Shown in pieces: positions 46,149-57,060 of a stretch of 64,000 nt of DNA; position 1 is the first letter of the stretch; each line of letters opens with the position of its first letter. Below the pieces are notes generated by a model. The model made no database searches, was not told the DNA's origin, and saw only the letters and a list, made by a program, of their open reading frames with translations. The stretch lies in contig NC_079316.1 of the NCBI RefSeq assembly GCF_029931775.1, forward strand, positions 66,590,064 through 66,654,063, given 5' to 3'. The position numbers were made by a program, and so were the translations under genes. The stretch is from Euleptes europaea (Eukaryota; Chordata; Lepidosauria; Squamata; Sphaerodactylidae).

Positions 46149-46747
46149 TTACCAAATTGCCTCAGCATTCATCAAGAATAGTGTTGCTGTCTCTGCCTGG
46201 GGAAGTTCCTTGAGACTGGAAAAGGTACTTGGAGAGAGCAGAGTTTGGGGGAGGTGAGGGAACTCCGATGGGATATTTCTTCCAGAGGAGAAACAGAACA
46301 TCCACCCTTGGTAGTCACTCTATGATATCCATCCTCTGAAGCTGCCGTTTCTTCCTGGTCTCTGAACTCTGGAAATCAGTTGCCATTCCAGTAGAACTCC
46401 AGGCTCGCCTTGAGATTGGCAACTCTAATCTAGAGCCTTACATGCTGCTGCAAGGAAGAAAAGGGAGAACAAGCTGCAGAAACACCATGTTGGCAGAGAG
46501 ATGGGTGAGAAACAGAACATTTTGCTTGTAACCTGTTCACATTCCAACATAAGGTATTTAGATTGTTAGATCCGCTTGTGAGCCAAGATCAGGCAAGACT
46601 GCTAGCAAACAAACAAACCCATCTTTCAGTTTTTTTCAGAGTAATATCCGTTAACATTTAGTACAATGACTCCTTTGTGTGCCTTAGTAGATGTACTGTA
46701 CACTTCAAAAGCATGTTATACTCCTTTGAATATGGAAAGATAATATT

Positions 46748-46949
46748 TAGGGTTACTAACTTCCAGGTACTAGCTGGAGATCTCCTGCTATTACAACTGA
46801 TCTCCAGACAATAGAGATCAGCTCACCTGGAGAAAATGGCTGCTTAGTCAACCGGACTCTATGGCATTGAAGCCCCTCCCCAAACCCCGCCTTCCTCAGG
46901 CTCCGCCCCAATAACCTCCCACCGGTGGCAGAGGGACCTTGCAACCCTA
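46748..46949 (-). mobile_element. hAT MITE (TAGGGTTGCC family) with 8-bp duplication
   Basis: TAGGGTTACTAACTTCCAGG to GCAACCCTA, flanked by exact ataatatt (46740-46747 and 46950-46957). Opposite orientation to the 41259 copy. Confidence 0.92.
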
Positions 46950-46957
46950 ATAATATT

Positions 46958-48069
46958 GGGGTGTACCATTAAAAAAAAAGTGATGCTTGTTTTGCTCGTC
47001 TCAAAGTCTGGTTTACATTCTTATCTGTCAAAACTGACCCATTCCTTTCGTTTCCAAACAAAGGTTGCCGGTAGCCACGTTTGTCTGCTAGAAAAAAAAT
47101 CCCAAAACAATAGCAGTGTAATACTTTTGTTTGGACAAAAATATCAATGGAAACAGGCTTCTCAGGATGTGCAGAGTTCCGAAAGTACTAAAATGGAGAA
47201 CAGAGAACCATGGAAGCTGCCCTGAGCTCCTTAGAGACATATATTGTTTTTCTGTCACTAGAAAACATATCTCAGTACCACATGGTTCCCTTTTCTCCTC
47301 TGTACATGTAACTATGGAATTTACTTTCTGTCTCTTCGGTTTTGGGTGTATGGGTCAGACCCACAAGTGATGTTTCCTTCTATTGAAATTCCTTTTTGAA
47401 AATATCCTGTCTCCAACCTTCAATGCCTTTTAAAAATTTGTTTAATCCAGCTGTTTAATTCTGTCCCTCCCATCTGCATTGTGTAATAATTTCTAAAAGA
47501 TCTTGTGCGTTTTTTGTGTGGGGGAGGAGTAATATTAACTCTGCAATCAGATTAACAGGGTTATAGCATGGACTATGCACAGACTACTGGATTGGTCAGG
47601 GCTATCAGTTTACATTCATTGCCCACCGGATAGTCTTGAGAAGCTGGGCCCTGAAAAGAACATTCTTGTCAAAGACGTCTACAGTTTAAAGTCTCTCATT
47701 CACCCCAACTTTGTGTCTAAATACAGAAGACATCTGGTTTGGGCAACAGACACTTCTACAAGGATGCTTATCGTTAATGAATGGGAAGAACAGACAACCT
47801 TCAGAACAAAAGGCTATGCTACATTTCCCCCCTTGAAAACACCCAGAGGAGAAAATGCAACCATTAGTTAAATAGTGAGTAGCGAGAATCATTGGATCAA
47901 TTCACTACTAAAAATATCCACCCTTGGTTATTTCTTATATTTTAAAACCTTTGATCCAGAGATCACAATTCCATAGGCAGCAAAACGAACAAGGCCGTGC
48001 CGGAAAAGTAGCAGTGGTATTGGCCGAGGATTCTAGGGCCACCATTCCTGCCCCCAGCAATAGAATACC
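46958..48069. other. intergenic, nothing recognised
   Basis: A 98-codon open frame at 47575-47871 has no recognisable similarity; probably fortuitous. Confidence 0.35.
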
Positions 48070-48430
48070 CACTAGTACAGGGGTGGGGAACCTCAGGCCC
48101 GGGGGCCTTATGCGGCCCCAGAGGACATTTTTTGTGGCCCTCAGGAGCTCCGGGCCCCTGCTGCAGAGGCGGGGCGCAGGGTGGCCCTCCCAGAGAGTGT
48201 TCTTGGCGCAATGGCTTACAGCGGTGCCGCAGCGCCCTTTTTTGGGGGGGACCTCCTCTCACCGACTGTTGGCTGTTGAGCAGCGAGAGGGAGGGGGAAA
48301 GAGGCTGGTGAATCCCGGCGGCAGAGCATGCATGCAGGAGCCGATCGGGCTTCAGGTGGGCCCTTTTGTGGACTCTGGGGAGGAGAGGGCATGGAGACTG
48401 GGCCCAGTCACGAGTGGCTCTGTGCGCCGC

Positions 48431-48431
48431 C

Positions 48432-48470
<39 letters not shown>
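48431..48470. repeat. (GT)n microsatellite inside hAT
   Basis: About 20 GT units, with a second short run at 48516-48530. Confidence 0.97.
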
Positions 48471-48472
<2 letters not shown>

Positions 48473-48540
48473 CAGGGGAGGCTGGGGCCCGGTCGCGCGG
48501 GCCAGCGTGCGCGGGGGTGTGTGTGTGTGTGGGGGAAGGT

Positions 48541-48722
48541 TTTTCTCTCTTTTCTTCCTCTTTTTCTGTCACTCTTTCTCCTTTCTCTCCCTCTCTTTCT
48601 CCCTCTTTTTCTGTCTCTTTCTTTGTCTCCCTCCATCCTTTTCTTTCTTTCTCCCTCTCTCCATTTCTTTCTCCCTTTCTCCCTCCCTCCTTCTCTTTCT
48701 CTGTTTTCATTCCTCCCTTGCA
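48541..48722. repeat. 180-bp polypyrimidine (CT-rich) tract inside hAT
   Basis: Almost pure C/T with TTTCT/CCCTC-like units. Candidate mirror-repeat or triplex-prone sequence. Confidence 0.95.
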
Positions 48723-49139
48723 GATTGACTGTGGGCTGTGCCCCCCTGGCACCTCGTTTGCTCGGGCCCACTGCTGGCTGCCCTTCCGCCTGGGAGGGGG
48801 AGTGGGGGCACCCTGCAGGCCTTCTCTGTGTGGCCTCCCCTGGGGTTGCCAACCTCCAGGTGGTGGCTGGAGACCTGGCAACCCTAGCCTCTTCCCCCCC
48901 AGCGGAAGATCTACACCTGGTATGGCCCCTGAATGATGTCATAAATGTGCAAATGGCCCTTGGCAGGAAAAAGGTTCCCCACCCCTGCACTAGTAGGTAA
49001 ACATATTGGTAGGGTATAGACGTTAATCAAGAAAGCTCCTTCTTGTTATTCTACATGGTAATATACTGCAATCCAGAAAAAGGGTTATACCCTTCTAAGT
49101 GAATTGAAGGCACTGGACTTAGAAGAGCCTCACTCTTCC

Positions 49140-49265
49140 ATGAAAGCTTGCTGGGTGACCTTAGGCCAGTCACATGCTCTCAGCCTTACCTACCTCACAG
49201 GGTTGTTGTGAGGATAAAACAGAGGCGAGGAGAATGATGTAAGAATGGTGGGGTGAAAGGCAAGA
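49140..49265 (+). repeat. Sauria-type SINE 3' part
   Basis: GCTGGGTGACCTTAGGCCAG, CCTACCTCACAGGGTTGTTG and TGAGGATAAAA are the classic squamate SINE body. Confidence 0.85.
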
Positions 49266-50296
49266 TATAAGTAAAGATGGTGTAACTCTGCTGGGTATTG
49301 CTATGTAAGACATGTATTATGGTAGCCTTGGTGAAGCCCTTGGCATCAATTGGCTAATACACCTCATGATGGTGTGGACATCCATGCTGCAGGGGAGACT
49401 TGTACACAACATAATATTCTCAGCCGTACACCTGTGAAAAGAAGGGTGACCTGGTTGAGAAAAATGGGCACATAAGACCTAGTGACAGGAAGCCATGTGA
49501 TAACAAGCACTAGGTAGTAGGAAAAGGTTCATGGAAGGGCCATGGCTCAGTGGTAGAGCATATGCTTGGCATGAAGAAGGTCCCAGGTTCAATCCCCGGC
49601 ATCACCAGTTAAAGGGACTAGGTCAGGGGTAGGCAAACTGCGGCTCGAGAGCTGCATGCGGCTCTTTGGCCCCTTGAGTGCGGCTCTGGCTGCAGGATTG
49701 AGGCCGCCCACCTGAGAGAAGCCCCCTTCCCAGGGTGCGGGGGGGCTGGCTTCTTTCAGCAGAGGATCGGGGCTGCACGTCGCGACGGCAGAGAACCTGG
49801 CATCCCTGCCCTGCCCTGGCCGGGCTCTGCGCGCACGCAGAAGTCCCGCAAAAGTTCTCCGCCTTTCCGCCAGCCCAGAGCCGCCGCTGCGCCTGGGGGG
49901 GGTTGGATCTTTGCAACGTGCTGGCCCGAGCACCGGGGAGGAGGGAGGCCCCAATCCAGCACACACACACCCTCCCCCGCCTTCCTCACCTGCAAGCTCC
50001 AGCGCGTCCCCCTCGTGGCCTGCCCTTCCCTTTCGCCGCTGGAGAACACCAGCGAGAGGGGAGGGGGGAGGACACCCCTCCGCCTTCCTCCTCTTTCTCC
50101 TCCTTGGAGGCCGAGGCGCTGAGGAGGGGTGGACGGGTGGATGGCAGGTCGGCCGGCCGGGGAGGGAAGGAAGGAAAGAGCCCAGGTGGCGGCAAGGAGG
50201 CCGAGAGGCGAGCGCGGGAAGCCGAGGCAGCCGGGATGCGCCAGGGCGGCCGCCAAGAGGCCAGTGGGGGTCGGGGAGATGCAAGGCCATTGTTCA

Positions 50297-50483
50297 CATT
50301 GTTTGTCAGTCATTGTCTTGATTTAATTTTATGGATACCTTACTTACAATTTAATTTTTATCAATAAATAAGATCATTATTAAGTATGATATCAAGTTTT
50401 ATTCAGTGTACCTATAGTTTAATGAAGACTTAAAACTTTAATTAAAGTTTATTAAGTTAATAAACAGTGTACCTACCTATATA
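50297..50483 (+). repeat. 185-bp direct repeat, copy 1 (inside hAT)
   Basis: CATTGTTTGTCAGTCATTGT to GTACCTACCTATATAG; recurs at 50848-51301 with about 96% identity. Confidence 0.9.
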
Positions 50484-50815
50484 GTTCTTCACACAACGCG
50501 TGGTTAAATGGTGGGACTCCCTGCCCCAGGAGGTGGTGATGGCTGCCAACTTGGAGGGCTTTAAGAGGGGAGTGGACCTGTTCATGGAGGAGAGGGCTAT
50601 CCATGGCTACTAATCAAAATGGATACTAGTCATGATGCATGCCTATTCTCTTCAGGATCAGAGGAGCAGGCCTATTATATCAGGTGCTGTGGAATGCAGG
50701 CAGGACAATGATGCTTCACTGGTCTTGCTGGTTGGCCACTGTGGGAACAGACTACTGGACTTGAAGGGCCTTGGCCTGATCCAGCACTGCCTTTCTTATG
50801 TTCTCATGTGTTTAC
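50484..50815 (+). repeat. CR1-related 3' fragment inside hAT
   Basis: TTCACACAACGCGTGGTTAA, CCCTGCCCCAGGAGGTGG, TGATCCAGCACTGCCTTTC and TTATGTTCTCATG. Reverse complement of the 22332 unit. Confidence 0.85.
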
Positions 50816-50847
50816 TGCATCTGTGAATCTAGAGAAAAGTTTGCTGA

Positions 50848-51301
50848 CATTGTTTGTCAGTCATTGTCATGATTTAATTTTATGGATACCTTACTTTTTT
50901 CCCTCCTCAGAGGCCATGTCTACCCACTGGCTTTCTTGGCGGTAGACCTGGACTCCGAGGAGGGGAAAAAGTCCCCCTTCAGAGGCCAGGTCTACCAATT
51001 GTCTTCTATGGGCCTCCGGAGGCCAGGTCTACTGCCAAGAAAGCCAATGGGTAGACCTGGCCTTCCAATGGGACTCAGCCGGAGGTCTGCCAATAGGCTT
51101 TTATGGCGGTAGACCAGGCCTCCAGACGAGGACTCAGGATGGGGAGGGGGAAATGGCAGGGACTTACAATTTAATTTTTATCAAATAAGATCACTATTAA
51201 GTATGATATCAAGTTTTATTCAGTGTACCTATAGTTTAATTAAAACTTAAAACTTTAATTAAAGTTTATTAAGTTAATAAACAGTGTATCTACCTATATA
51301 G
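50848..51301 (+). repeat. 185-bp direct repeat, copy 2, split by an insert
   Basis: Matches copy 1 in 50848-50896 and again from 51161. The 264 bp between them are absent from copy 1. Confidence 0.88.
50897..51160. mobile_element. 264-bp palindromic insert in repeat copy 2
   Basis: Inverted arms 50912-50960 and 51012-51062 share AGAAAGCCA / TGGCTTTCT and GTAGACCTGG cores at about 88%. Flanking copies of ACTT suggest a short target duplication. Confidence 0.6.
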
Positions 51302-51927
51302 TTTAAGAAATTTGGCTCTCAAAAGAAATCTCAATCGTTGTACTGTTGATATTTGGCTCTTTTGACTAATGAGTTTGCCGACCCCTGGACTAGGTGATGC
51401 AAAAGACCTCTACCTGAGACCCTGGAGAGCTGCTGCTGGTCAGAGTAGACAGTACTGACTTTGATGGACCAAGGATTTGATGGATTCAGTATAAGGCAGC
51501 TTCATGTGTTCATGTGAGGCAGAGAAGTTAAGAGGTACCAAGTGAAGAGGGAGGGTGGCTGAAGGAAGGGGGCAAAACAGAGGCTAAACCTGAGGGACAT
51601 TTCAAGGTGGGGGGAGAGATGAGGTAAAGGCAGAAGTAACAGAAGCAACTCAGAAGAGAAACATCTCACAGGTCAGGATTCTACAAACTGCAAAAAATGT
51701 GATCAACATTCCAACCTACCATGAGTGTAATGATTTACATGTGAGCTGAGACCCTCATCAGATTGCTTTGATGTTTTCCCTTTTAAAAAAATAAATCAGG
51801 CACAATTTCAAGCAGCTCTGGGTCTGCACAGTGATTGCTTATACTGGCTTTTCCGCATAAGCTGTTTTGTGTGCTACAGGCTCATGGACAAGTAATGCTT
51901 TGGTAACTAAGCTACATGTAGATAGTT

Positions 51928-52062
51928 TCAGAGGATAGCTGCGTTGGTCTGCAGTAGAACGTTCAAGTCCACTATATCTGAAGAAGGGAGCTTGGACTCT
52001 CGAAAGCTCATACCCTGAAAATCGTGTTGGTCTTTAAGGTATTACCGGTGTTGAATCTACTA
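51928..52062 (+). repeat. repeat with hammerhead-like CTGAAGA...GAAA block
   Basis: TTTCAGAGGATAGCTGCGTT to GTTGGTCTTTAAGGTATTAC is a repeat widespread in reptiles. Its middle, CTGAAGAAGGGAG then CTCTCGAAAGCTCAT, has a 5-bp stem between CTGANGA-like and GAAA boxes. Confidence 0.6.
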
Positions 52063-54240
52063 AGATAAATATGTAAGTTGTGTTGCAGCTTGCAGTAGCT
52101 TGGGCACTTGCATAGTCAGCACATTGAACTTTCTCAGTCATCAGTGAGTGGATGTATCCCCCAGGACGATGGGTGGGTTAACAAAGTAATGTAGTTTTAG
52201 AAAACAGATCACTCTCAGTTCATGCCTGTGCAGTGAGGATATATCATGAACAAACAGAATCAAGCAGCCATAAGGGACAGAAGGAGACATTTGTGGGTCA
52301 CTGTGAAATGTTAATATGCATTTAAAGGATGTTGTGAACAGCATACAAGGAAGTAGTGGTGGATCGGAGCAGCAGCCATGGAAAAGCAACATGAGAATCC
52401 ACCTGCTCAGTCAGCTTTTGGTGTGACTGAACATACGCAAAATGGCTCAAACACAGGTGAATACTTGGTTGAACTTTCAGGTCGGTTGACTGAAGATCAC
52501 AAGTCAAAATTGTGTGTACCCAGACCTAAAACCAGAAGAGGTTTTAAGCGGTTGAAAGGGGAATAGTAGTCAAAAGTCACGGGGCGTAAAGTGAGGTGGA
52601 ATGAGCAGTTGGCTGAACAGCAGGATCTAAGTAAATACTGAATAATATTGAAAGGAGAAAGTAGGGTTGAAATTTTAAAAAATCACATAGAGCCCTGGAC
52701 AGGAAGATCTCTGGTGTGCACATGGATGATAGGAGGTGGAAAGGCAAAGAAATTTAGAAGCTTGGGCACTATAGAACAGCAATTGAACAGCAATTTAAGG
52801 TTGAAAGGCATAGAGCATACAGCAAACATAGGCACTTTAACATTACAGCTCTATACAAAAAATCACACTTAGTGAAATATTGTGCAACTCTTAAAAGTTA
52901 TGAGCCATCTTCAAGATCTGGAAACCTTGGGAGGTCAGTGAGGCTCAAGAGATTCAAACTGATTTGAACCAACCAGCCAGATCCAGAATAAGAGGAGAGG
53001 AGGAAGATGAAGAAAGCCTTAGGTCACACCTGGATCTCTCTGGGCAGGCCCTTGGCAGATGGTAATCTGGTGGGTGGCAGCATCATTTTGTCTCCATACC
53101 TCCACAGTAGTTATAACTTTCTATGAGCCATGGGCCCCACTGCAAAATGCAGGCAAGGAGTCAAATATCCTCTGGGCTTACCTATTGCTTCTAATTTTAG
53201 TTCACAGCAATTGTTGTCTTGACCAGCAATGATTTCCAGATTGTATTATTTTATTTATTTGAACTTAAATTTACATCTTGCCTCTCCTGTGTTATATATA
53301 CAAACATTGCAGTACAAGTACGTACCTGAAGAGGAGACAGAAAATCAAGGAAAGGCACACAAAGAAAATCCATTCCTTCATTACCATACTGCATTTATAA
53401 CATGGAGAGTCACGACTGATTTGCCACTTTGATCACATTCAACTAGCATATTATTTCCTTGAAAACGCCAATCTATATTTGAGGTGTGTATTTTTGTACC
53501 ACATTCTTACCCACTTTTACCTTTGAGTGGGGAAAATTTGTGTCATCCTTCAAAGGTTTTGACATACAAAATGGCTCCCAAGGAGAGGCATGCAATAATA
53601 TATTTGCTTGCAGTGATATGGTGATGTGGAGAAAATGCCCTGCTGAGCCTGTACATAAACTGTGAGGAAGTAGTAATTTGGGGGGGGGGATTTGGAACAG
53701 CTTCCACATGAGGACTGTTTTGGGTACACCAGCCCTTAAAGTAGAAAAATGGGAAAGCATCACAGGTTTAGGTGTGTTGTTGCCTTCTTTATGTCAGCAT
53801 TTTTTGTCACCAGTTTCTACCTCAGCAAATAGAAGAGCCAGATCCTGTCTTTGAGCCAGTTTTCACTGCCATTCAAAGCAACCCTGCAAAGCCACACAAT
53901 GTTGCCCATTGCTAATCCTCTGAGAAACTGTTCAAAGGGCACAGATAATTCTAATCTTGGCTAAGTCCAGAAAAGGCACAAACAATGGAACAATCCTTAT
54001 GGACTGCTATATTTCAAAGCTGAGTGTCTCCTCAGTATGATGTTTAGGCCATTACTGTGTGACTTGAAATGCCTAATCCTTTGCCTGGTCCACTTATGGA
54101 CCACTTTGACCCAGCTACCATGATGGGCATATACTTCTTGTACCACATCTATGAAGGCTGCCATTTGTGTGCTGGATACTTGCCTTTCCTAGCTGCTAAA
54201 ATTATGTAAGAACCACATTAAGGAGTACTCGATACTCATT
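52063..54240. other. intergenic, unassigned
   Basis: Adjacent short frames at 52378-52566 and 52648-52872 (plus) are lysine-rich and have no recognisable domain. I cannot support a gene. Confidence 0.3.
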
Positions 54241-54254
54241 ATAAATCAGTCACT

Positions 54255-55805
54255 AACTCATGGCACCTTTCCTTAGCTACTCACAAGAGGCTGTTGTCAG
54301 TCCACTACTAAAAACAAACCATCCCCATAAGAAGCAACAATGATGTGGCCAATTATCATCCAGTGTCTAATCTGTCCTTCCTGGGAAAAGTGATTGAGAG
54401 AGCAGCAGCAAACCAGCTCTAGGTCTTCTTGGATAACTCATGTGCTCTGGACCCTTTTCAGTCTGGTTTCAGGCTGGACTATTGGACAGACTGCCACAGT
54501 GCCATTAACCGATGACCTCTGTCTGAATATACATAAAGACCATGCTTCTTTGTTGCTCCTACAGGATCTATCTGCAGCTTTTGATACAGTAGATCATGCC
54601 ATCCTGTTGAGGCATTTGGAAATAGAAGTAGGTATCAGGGGATGTGCCTTGGACTGGTTTAAAGTGTTCCTCATGGACTGGACTCAAAATGCTGCTGTTG
54701 GTGACCAGCTATCTTTAGTATGGGAACTGTCTTATGGGGGTCCATCGGGTACAATCTTATCTGCCATGTAAAGCCTTTAGAAGAAATCATTCACAGCTTT
54801 AGAGCTGGGTGTCATTAAAAAACTAACGACACCAAGCTCTATATTTCTCTATCCAAATCCCCTGGTAATGTGGTTGAGATTTTCAGCCAATGTCTGTCTG
54901 CTGTGGCTGAAAATGAACCCAGACAAGACAGAAGTGATGCTGGCTGGAAAGGCAGAGATCTTGAAGGACGTTGTGCTTCTCACTTTTGAGTGGGTTCAGC
55001 TGACCATTGCTGAGCCTAGGGATTATAGTGGATCCAGCAGTGCTGTTGGGGAAACTAGTCAATGCAGCTGAAACCCCCCCTCCCCCAAAAAAAACTTTCT
55101 TCTGACTAGCCCGGAAGTTGACCCTGTTCCTTGACCCAGCTGATCTGGCCACTCCTCATATCGGTGGGATGGCCTTTTCCCTCTATGATATGCTACAACA
55201 GCTTCACTCATCTGAGTAGAGCCTTGTTCAGTTGTCACTTCATTTTAGGGCAGGGGTTGTGGCTCAATGGTAGAGCATCTGCTTGGCATGCAGAAGGTCC
55301 CAGGTTCAATCCCCGGCATCTTCAGTTCAGTTAAAGGGACTAGGCAAGTAGGTGATGTGAAAGTTCTCTGCCTGAGACCCTGGAGAGCCACTGCAGGACT
55401 GAGTAGACAATACTGACTGATGGACCAAGGGTCTGATTCAGTATAAGGCAGCGTCATGTGTTCACCCACTGCCCGTATATGTGGTTTCTCTGTTGTGGAC
55501 CCCATCTTATGGAATGCCCTGCCTGATTAGGTCAGGAAGGCTCTCACCCTCCTCGATTTCTGCAAAGCAAAACGGCATAACTCAGGAGGGCTTTTTTACA
55601 CAGTTAATTAGGGCTGTACTGTAACAAAATGTTTCTGAAAGTTGCTTTGGTAAGCATATACGGGCTGTGGACGATGGCACTATATGCTCTTACTAGGTAA
55701 CTGCTGCATGATTTGTTGCTTGTATTTGACTGACACTGTGTAATCTGCCTTGAATCTCATTGGAAGGGTAGACTATAAATAATGTAAATAATACATTTAA
55801 AATAA
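54255..55805 (+). mobile_element. L2 LINE, reverse-transcriptase region to 3' end
   Basis: The plus strand carries NYHPVSNLSFLGKVIERAAA, LDPFQSGFRL, then DLSAAFDTVDHAILLRHLE, the L2 RT fingers/palm. Later come LKMNPDKTEVMLAG and the L2 3'UTR ending near GTAGACTATAAATAATG. Frames shift repeatedly. A SINE is inserted at 55245-55465. Confidence 0.9.
55245..55465 (+). repeat. tRNA-derived SINE, family A, inside L2
   Basis: GGGGTTGTGGCTCAATGGTA, GGTTCAATCCCC, ending CAGCGTCATGTGTTCA. Confidence 0.92.
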
Positions 55806-56499
55806 TAAAAGAATTAGAGGTCCATTATAAAGTCTGCAGTATAAAAGCTGAAGGTAAACTATGGTCTAGACATACGCTCCTCACAGGGGCTAGGAACAGG
55901 CCACTACAATGTAAACCAGGCTCACGAAGGAAGCTTGCAATATCCATACTTACTATTTAACTTATGCCTGATAATAAAATAGGATAGAGAACAATTTGGC
56001 CCATAGCATGATCACTGTTCGGATGAGCTTACAAAACTGTTACTTTCTGTTATTCTGAGAAACTTCAACCACTGGAGGTCTGAATGGCAGCTCTTTCTGC
56101 AGATTGCAGCCTCCACTCAATACCCAAGCATGGCTAAAGAGGTTGAAGTAAAACATAAAACATGCACACCGAAACATCTGGAAGATCTAAACTCAGGCTG
56201 TCTCTTGACAGCTTAATTGTTTGCTGCTCTCACAACTGCTGAAAGTACTTCAGGGCTCTTTGTGTTTTATTAACTCAGTATATTACAACTTGGCCATTCT
56301 TTGAGACAAAAATATCTTCCCAGGAAATGTCATATATAGGTACTCAAATCTGAGGTACAGCATCTATGCAAAACTGCCCATCTAGTTCTGGATGGGATAG
56401 GGACATTAATGGTAACAATACCTCTGCTTATTGTAAACCATTCATGTTGGGACCCAAATATCTGCTCCCATTCATACTACAGGCTTAAGTTATTCCAAT

Positions 56500-57060
56500 G
56501 GGCTTTTGACTCCCCCCCCCTCGTTGAACATTCTCCTTCACACACACACACACACACTTCTGTCAATTACAGGCAGTTCACATGGGAGAGCTGTTCATTG
56601 AAAACAATGGAGCATAGAGAAAGGGCATCCTCTTTGGGGGCTCATGAAATTGGACCCCTTACCCAATCTTTACCAAACTTGGAGGTTCTTCTGAGCAGAG
56701 TCACCAGAAGCTATGGTGAAAATTTGGTGCATGTACCTTAAAAAATGGGGGCCCAAGCCCTGGAAATATTCCCCATAGGCAGGGGGGATTTAAACTTTAA
56801 AGCCCTGCTGAACCCAGCATTTTTTCTCTTTTTAAAGGGATCTCATCCCTTTCTACTGCTGTAGCCAGGGATCCCAAAAGGATTTCAGAAATAGCCATTT
56901 TTTCCAGCTTTTTCAGTATCGGGATTGTCCCCTACAGATTAAGCTGCCATTTTTTTCTGTCCAAAAAAATAGCAAAAAAACCCCGGTATTTTCCAGCTAT
57001 TTGGTTTTTTGGGGGTTTTTTTGGGTTTTTTTGGCTTGCCGAAATGCAGACCCCTAATGC
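56500..57060 (+). repeat. unclassified repeat-like block with CA tract and T/G-rich end
   Basis: Contains (CA)9 near 56539-56557, GGACCCCTTACCCAATCTTT, AAAATTTGGTGCATGTACCT, a CCAAAAAAAT segment and a run of TTTTTTGGG units (57001-57036). The texture is that of an interspersed element, but the family was not recognised. Confidence 0.35.

Larger units (their letters stand above)
48078..48987. mobile_element. 910-bp nonautonomous hAT with GC-rich interior
   Basis: Termini CAGGGGTGGGGAACCT and AGGTTCCCCACCCCTG are perfect inverted repeats flanked by exact cactagta (48070-48077 and 48988-48995). The interior holds GC-rich sequence, a (GT)n run, a pyrimidine tract and a deleted AGGGTTGCC-family MITE (48841-48887). 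Long open frames over it (up to 358 codons) run through these low-complexity tracts and show no transposase motif. Confidence 0.93.
49624..51387. mobile_element. 1764-bp nonautonomous hAT with nested insertions
   Basis: Termini CAGGGGTAGGCAAACTGC and GAGTTTGCCGACCCCTG with exact duplications gactaggt (49616-49623 and 51388-51395). The 5' half is GC-rich, the 3' half AT-rich. A CR1 fragment (50484-50815) lies between two 185-bp direct repeats, and the second repeat is broken by a palindromic insert. No transposase motif was recognised in its long frames. Confidence 0.92.
49537..51518 (+). repeat. SINE family A split by a 1.76-kb hAT
   Basis: The head (GGGCCATGGCTCAGTGGTAG, GGTTCAATCCCC) ends at 49623. 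The body resumes at 51388 (GATGCAAAAGACCTCTACCT) and reaches TTCATGTGTTCATGTG. Confidence 0.92.

Noticed and set aside
47924-49000. 358-codon open frame
   Set aside because: It crosses a whole hAT element, a GT microsatellite and a pyrimidine tract. The protein is low-complexity (VCVCVC, LSLFLL) with no domain.
49589-50367. Overlapping 185-233 codon frames on both strands
   Set aside because: GC-rich hAT interior lacking stop codons on both strands; no transposase or other motif.
52378-52872. Possible small gene from two adjacent lysine-rich frames
   Set aside because: No domain, no splice logic and no recognisable homologue.
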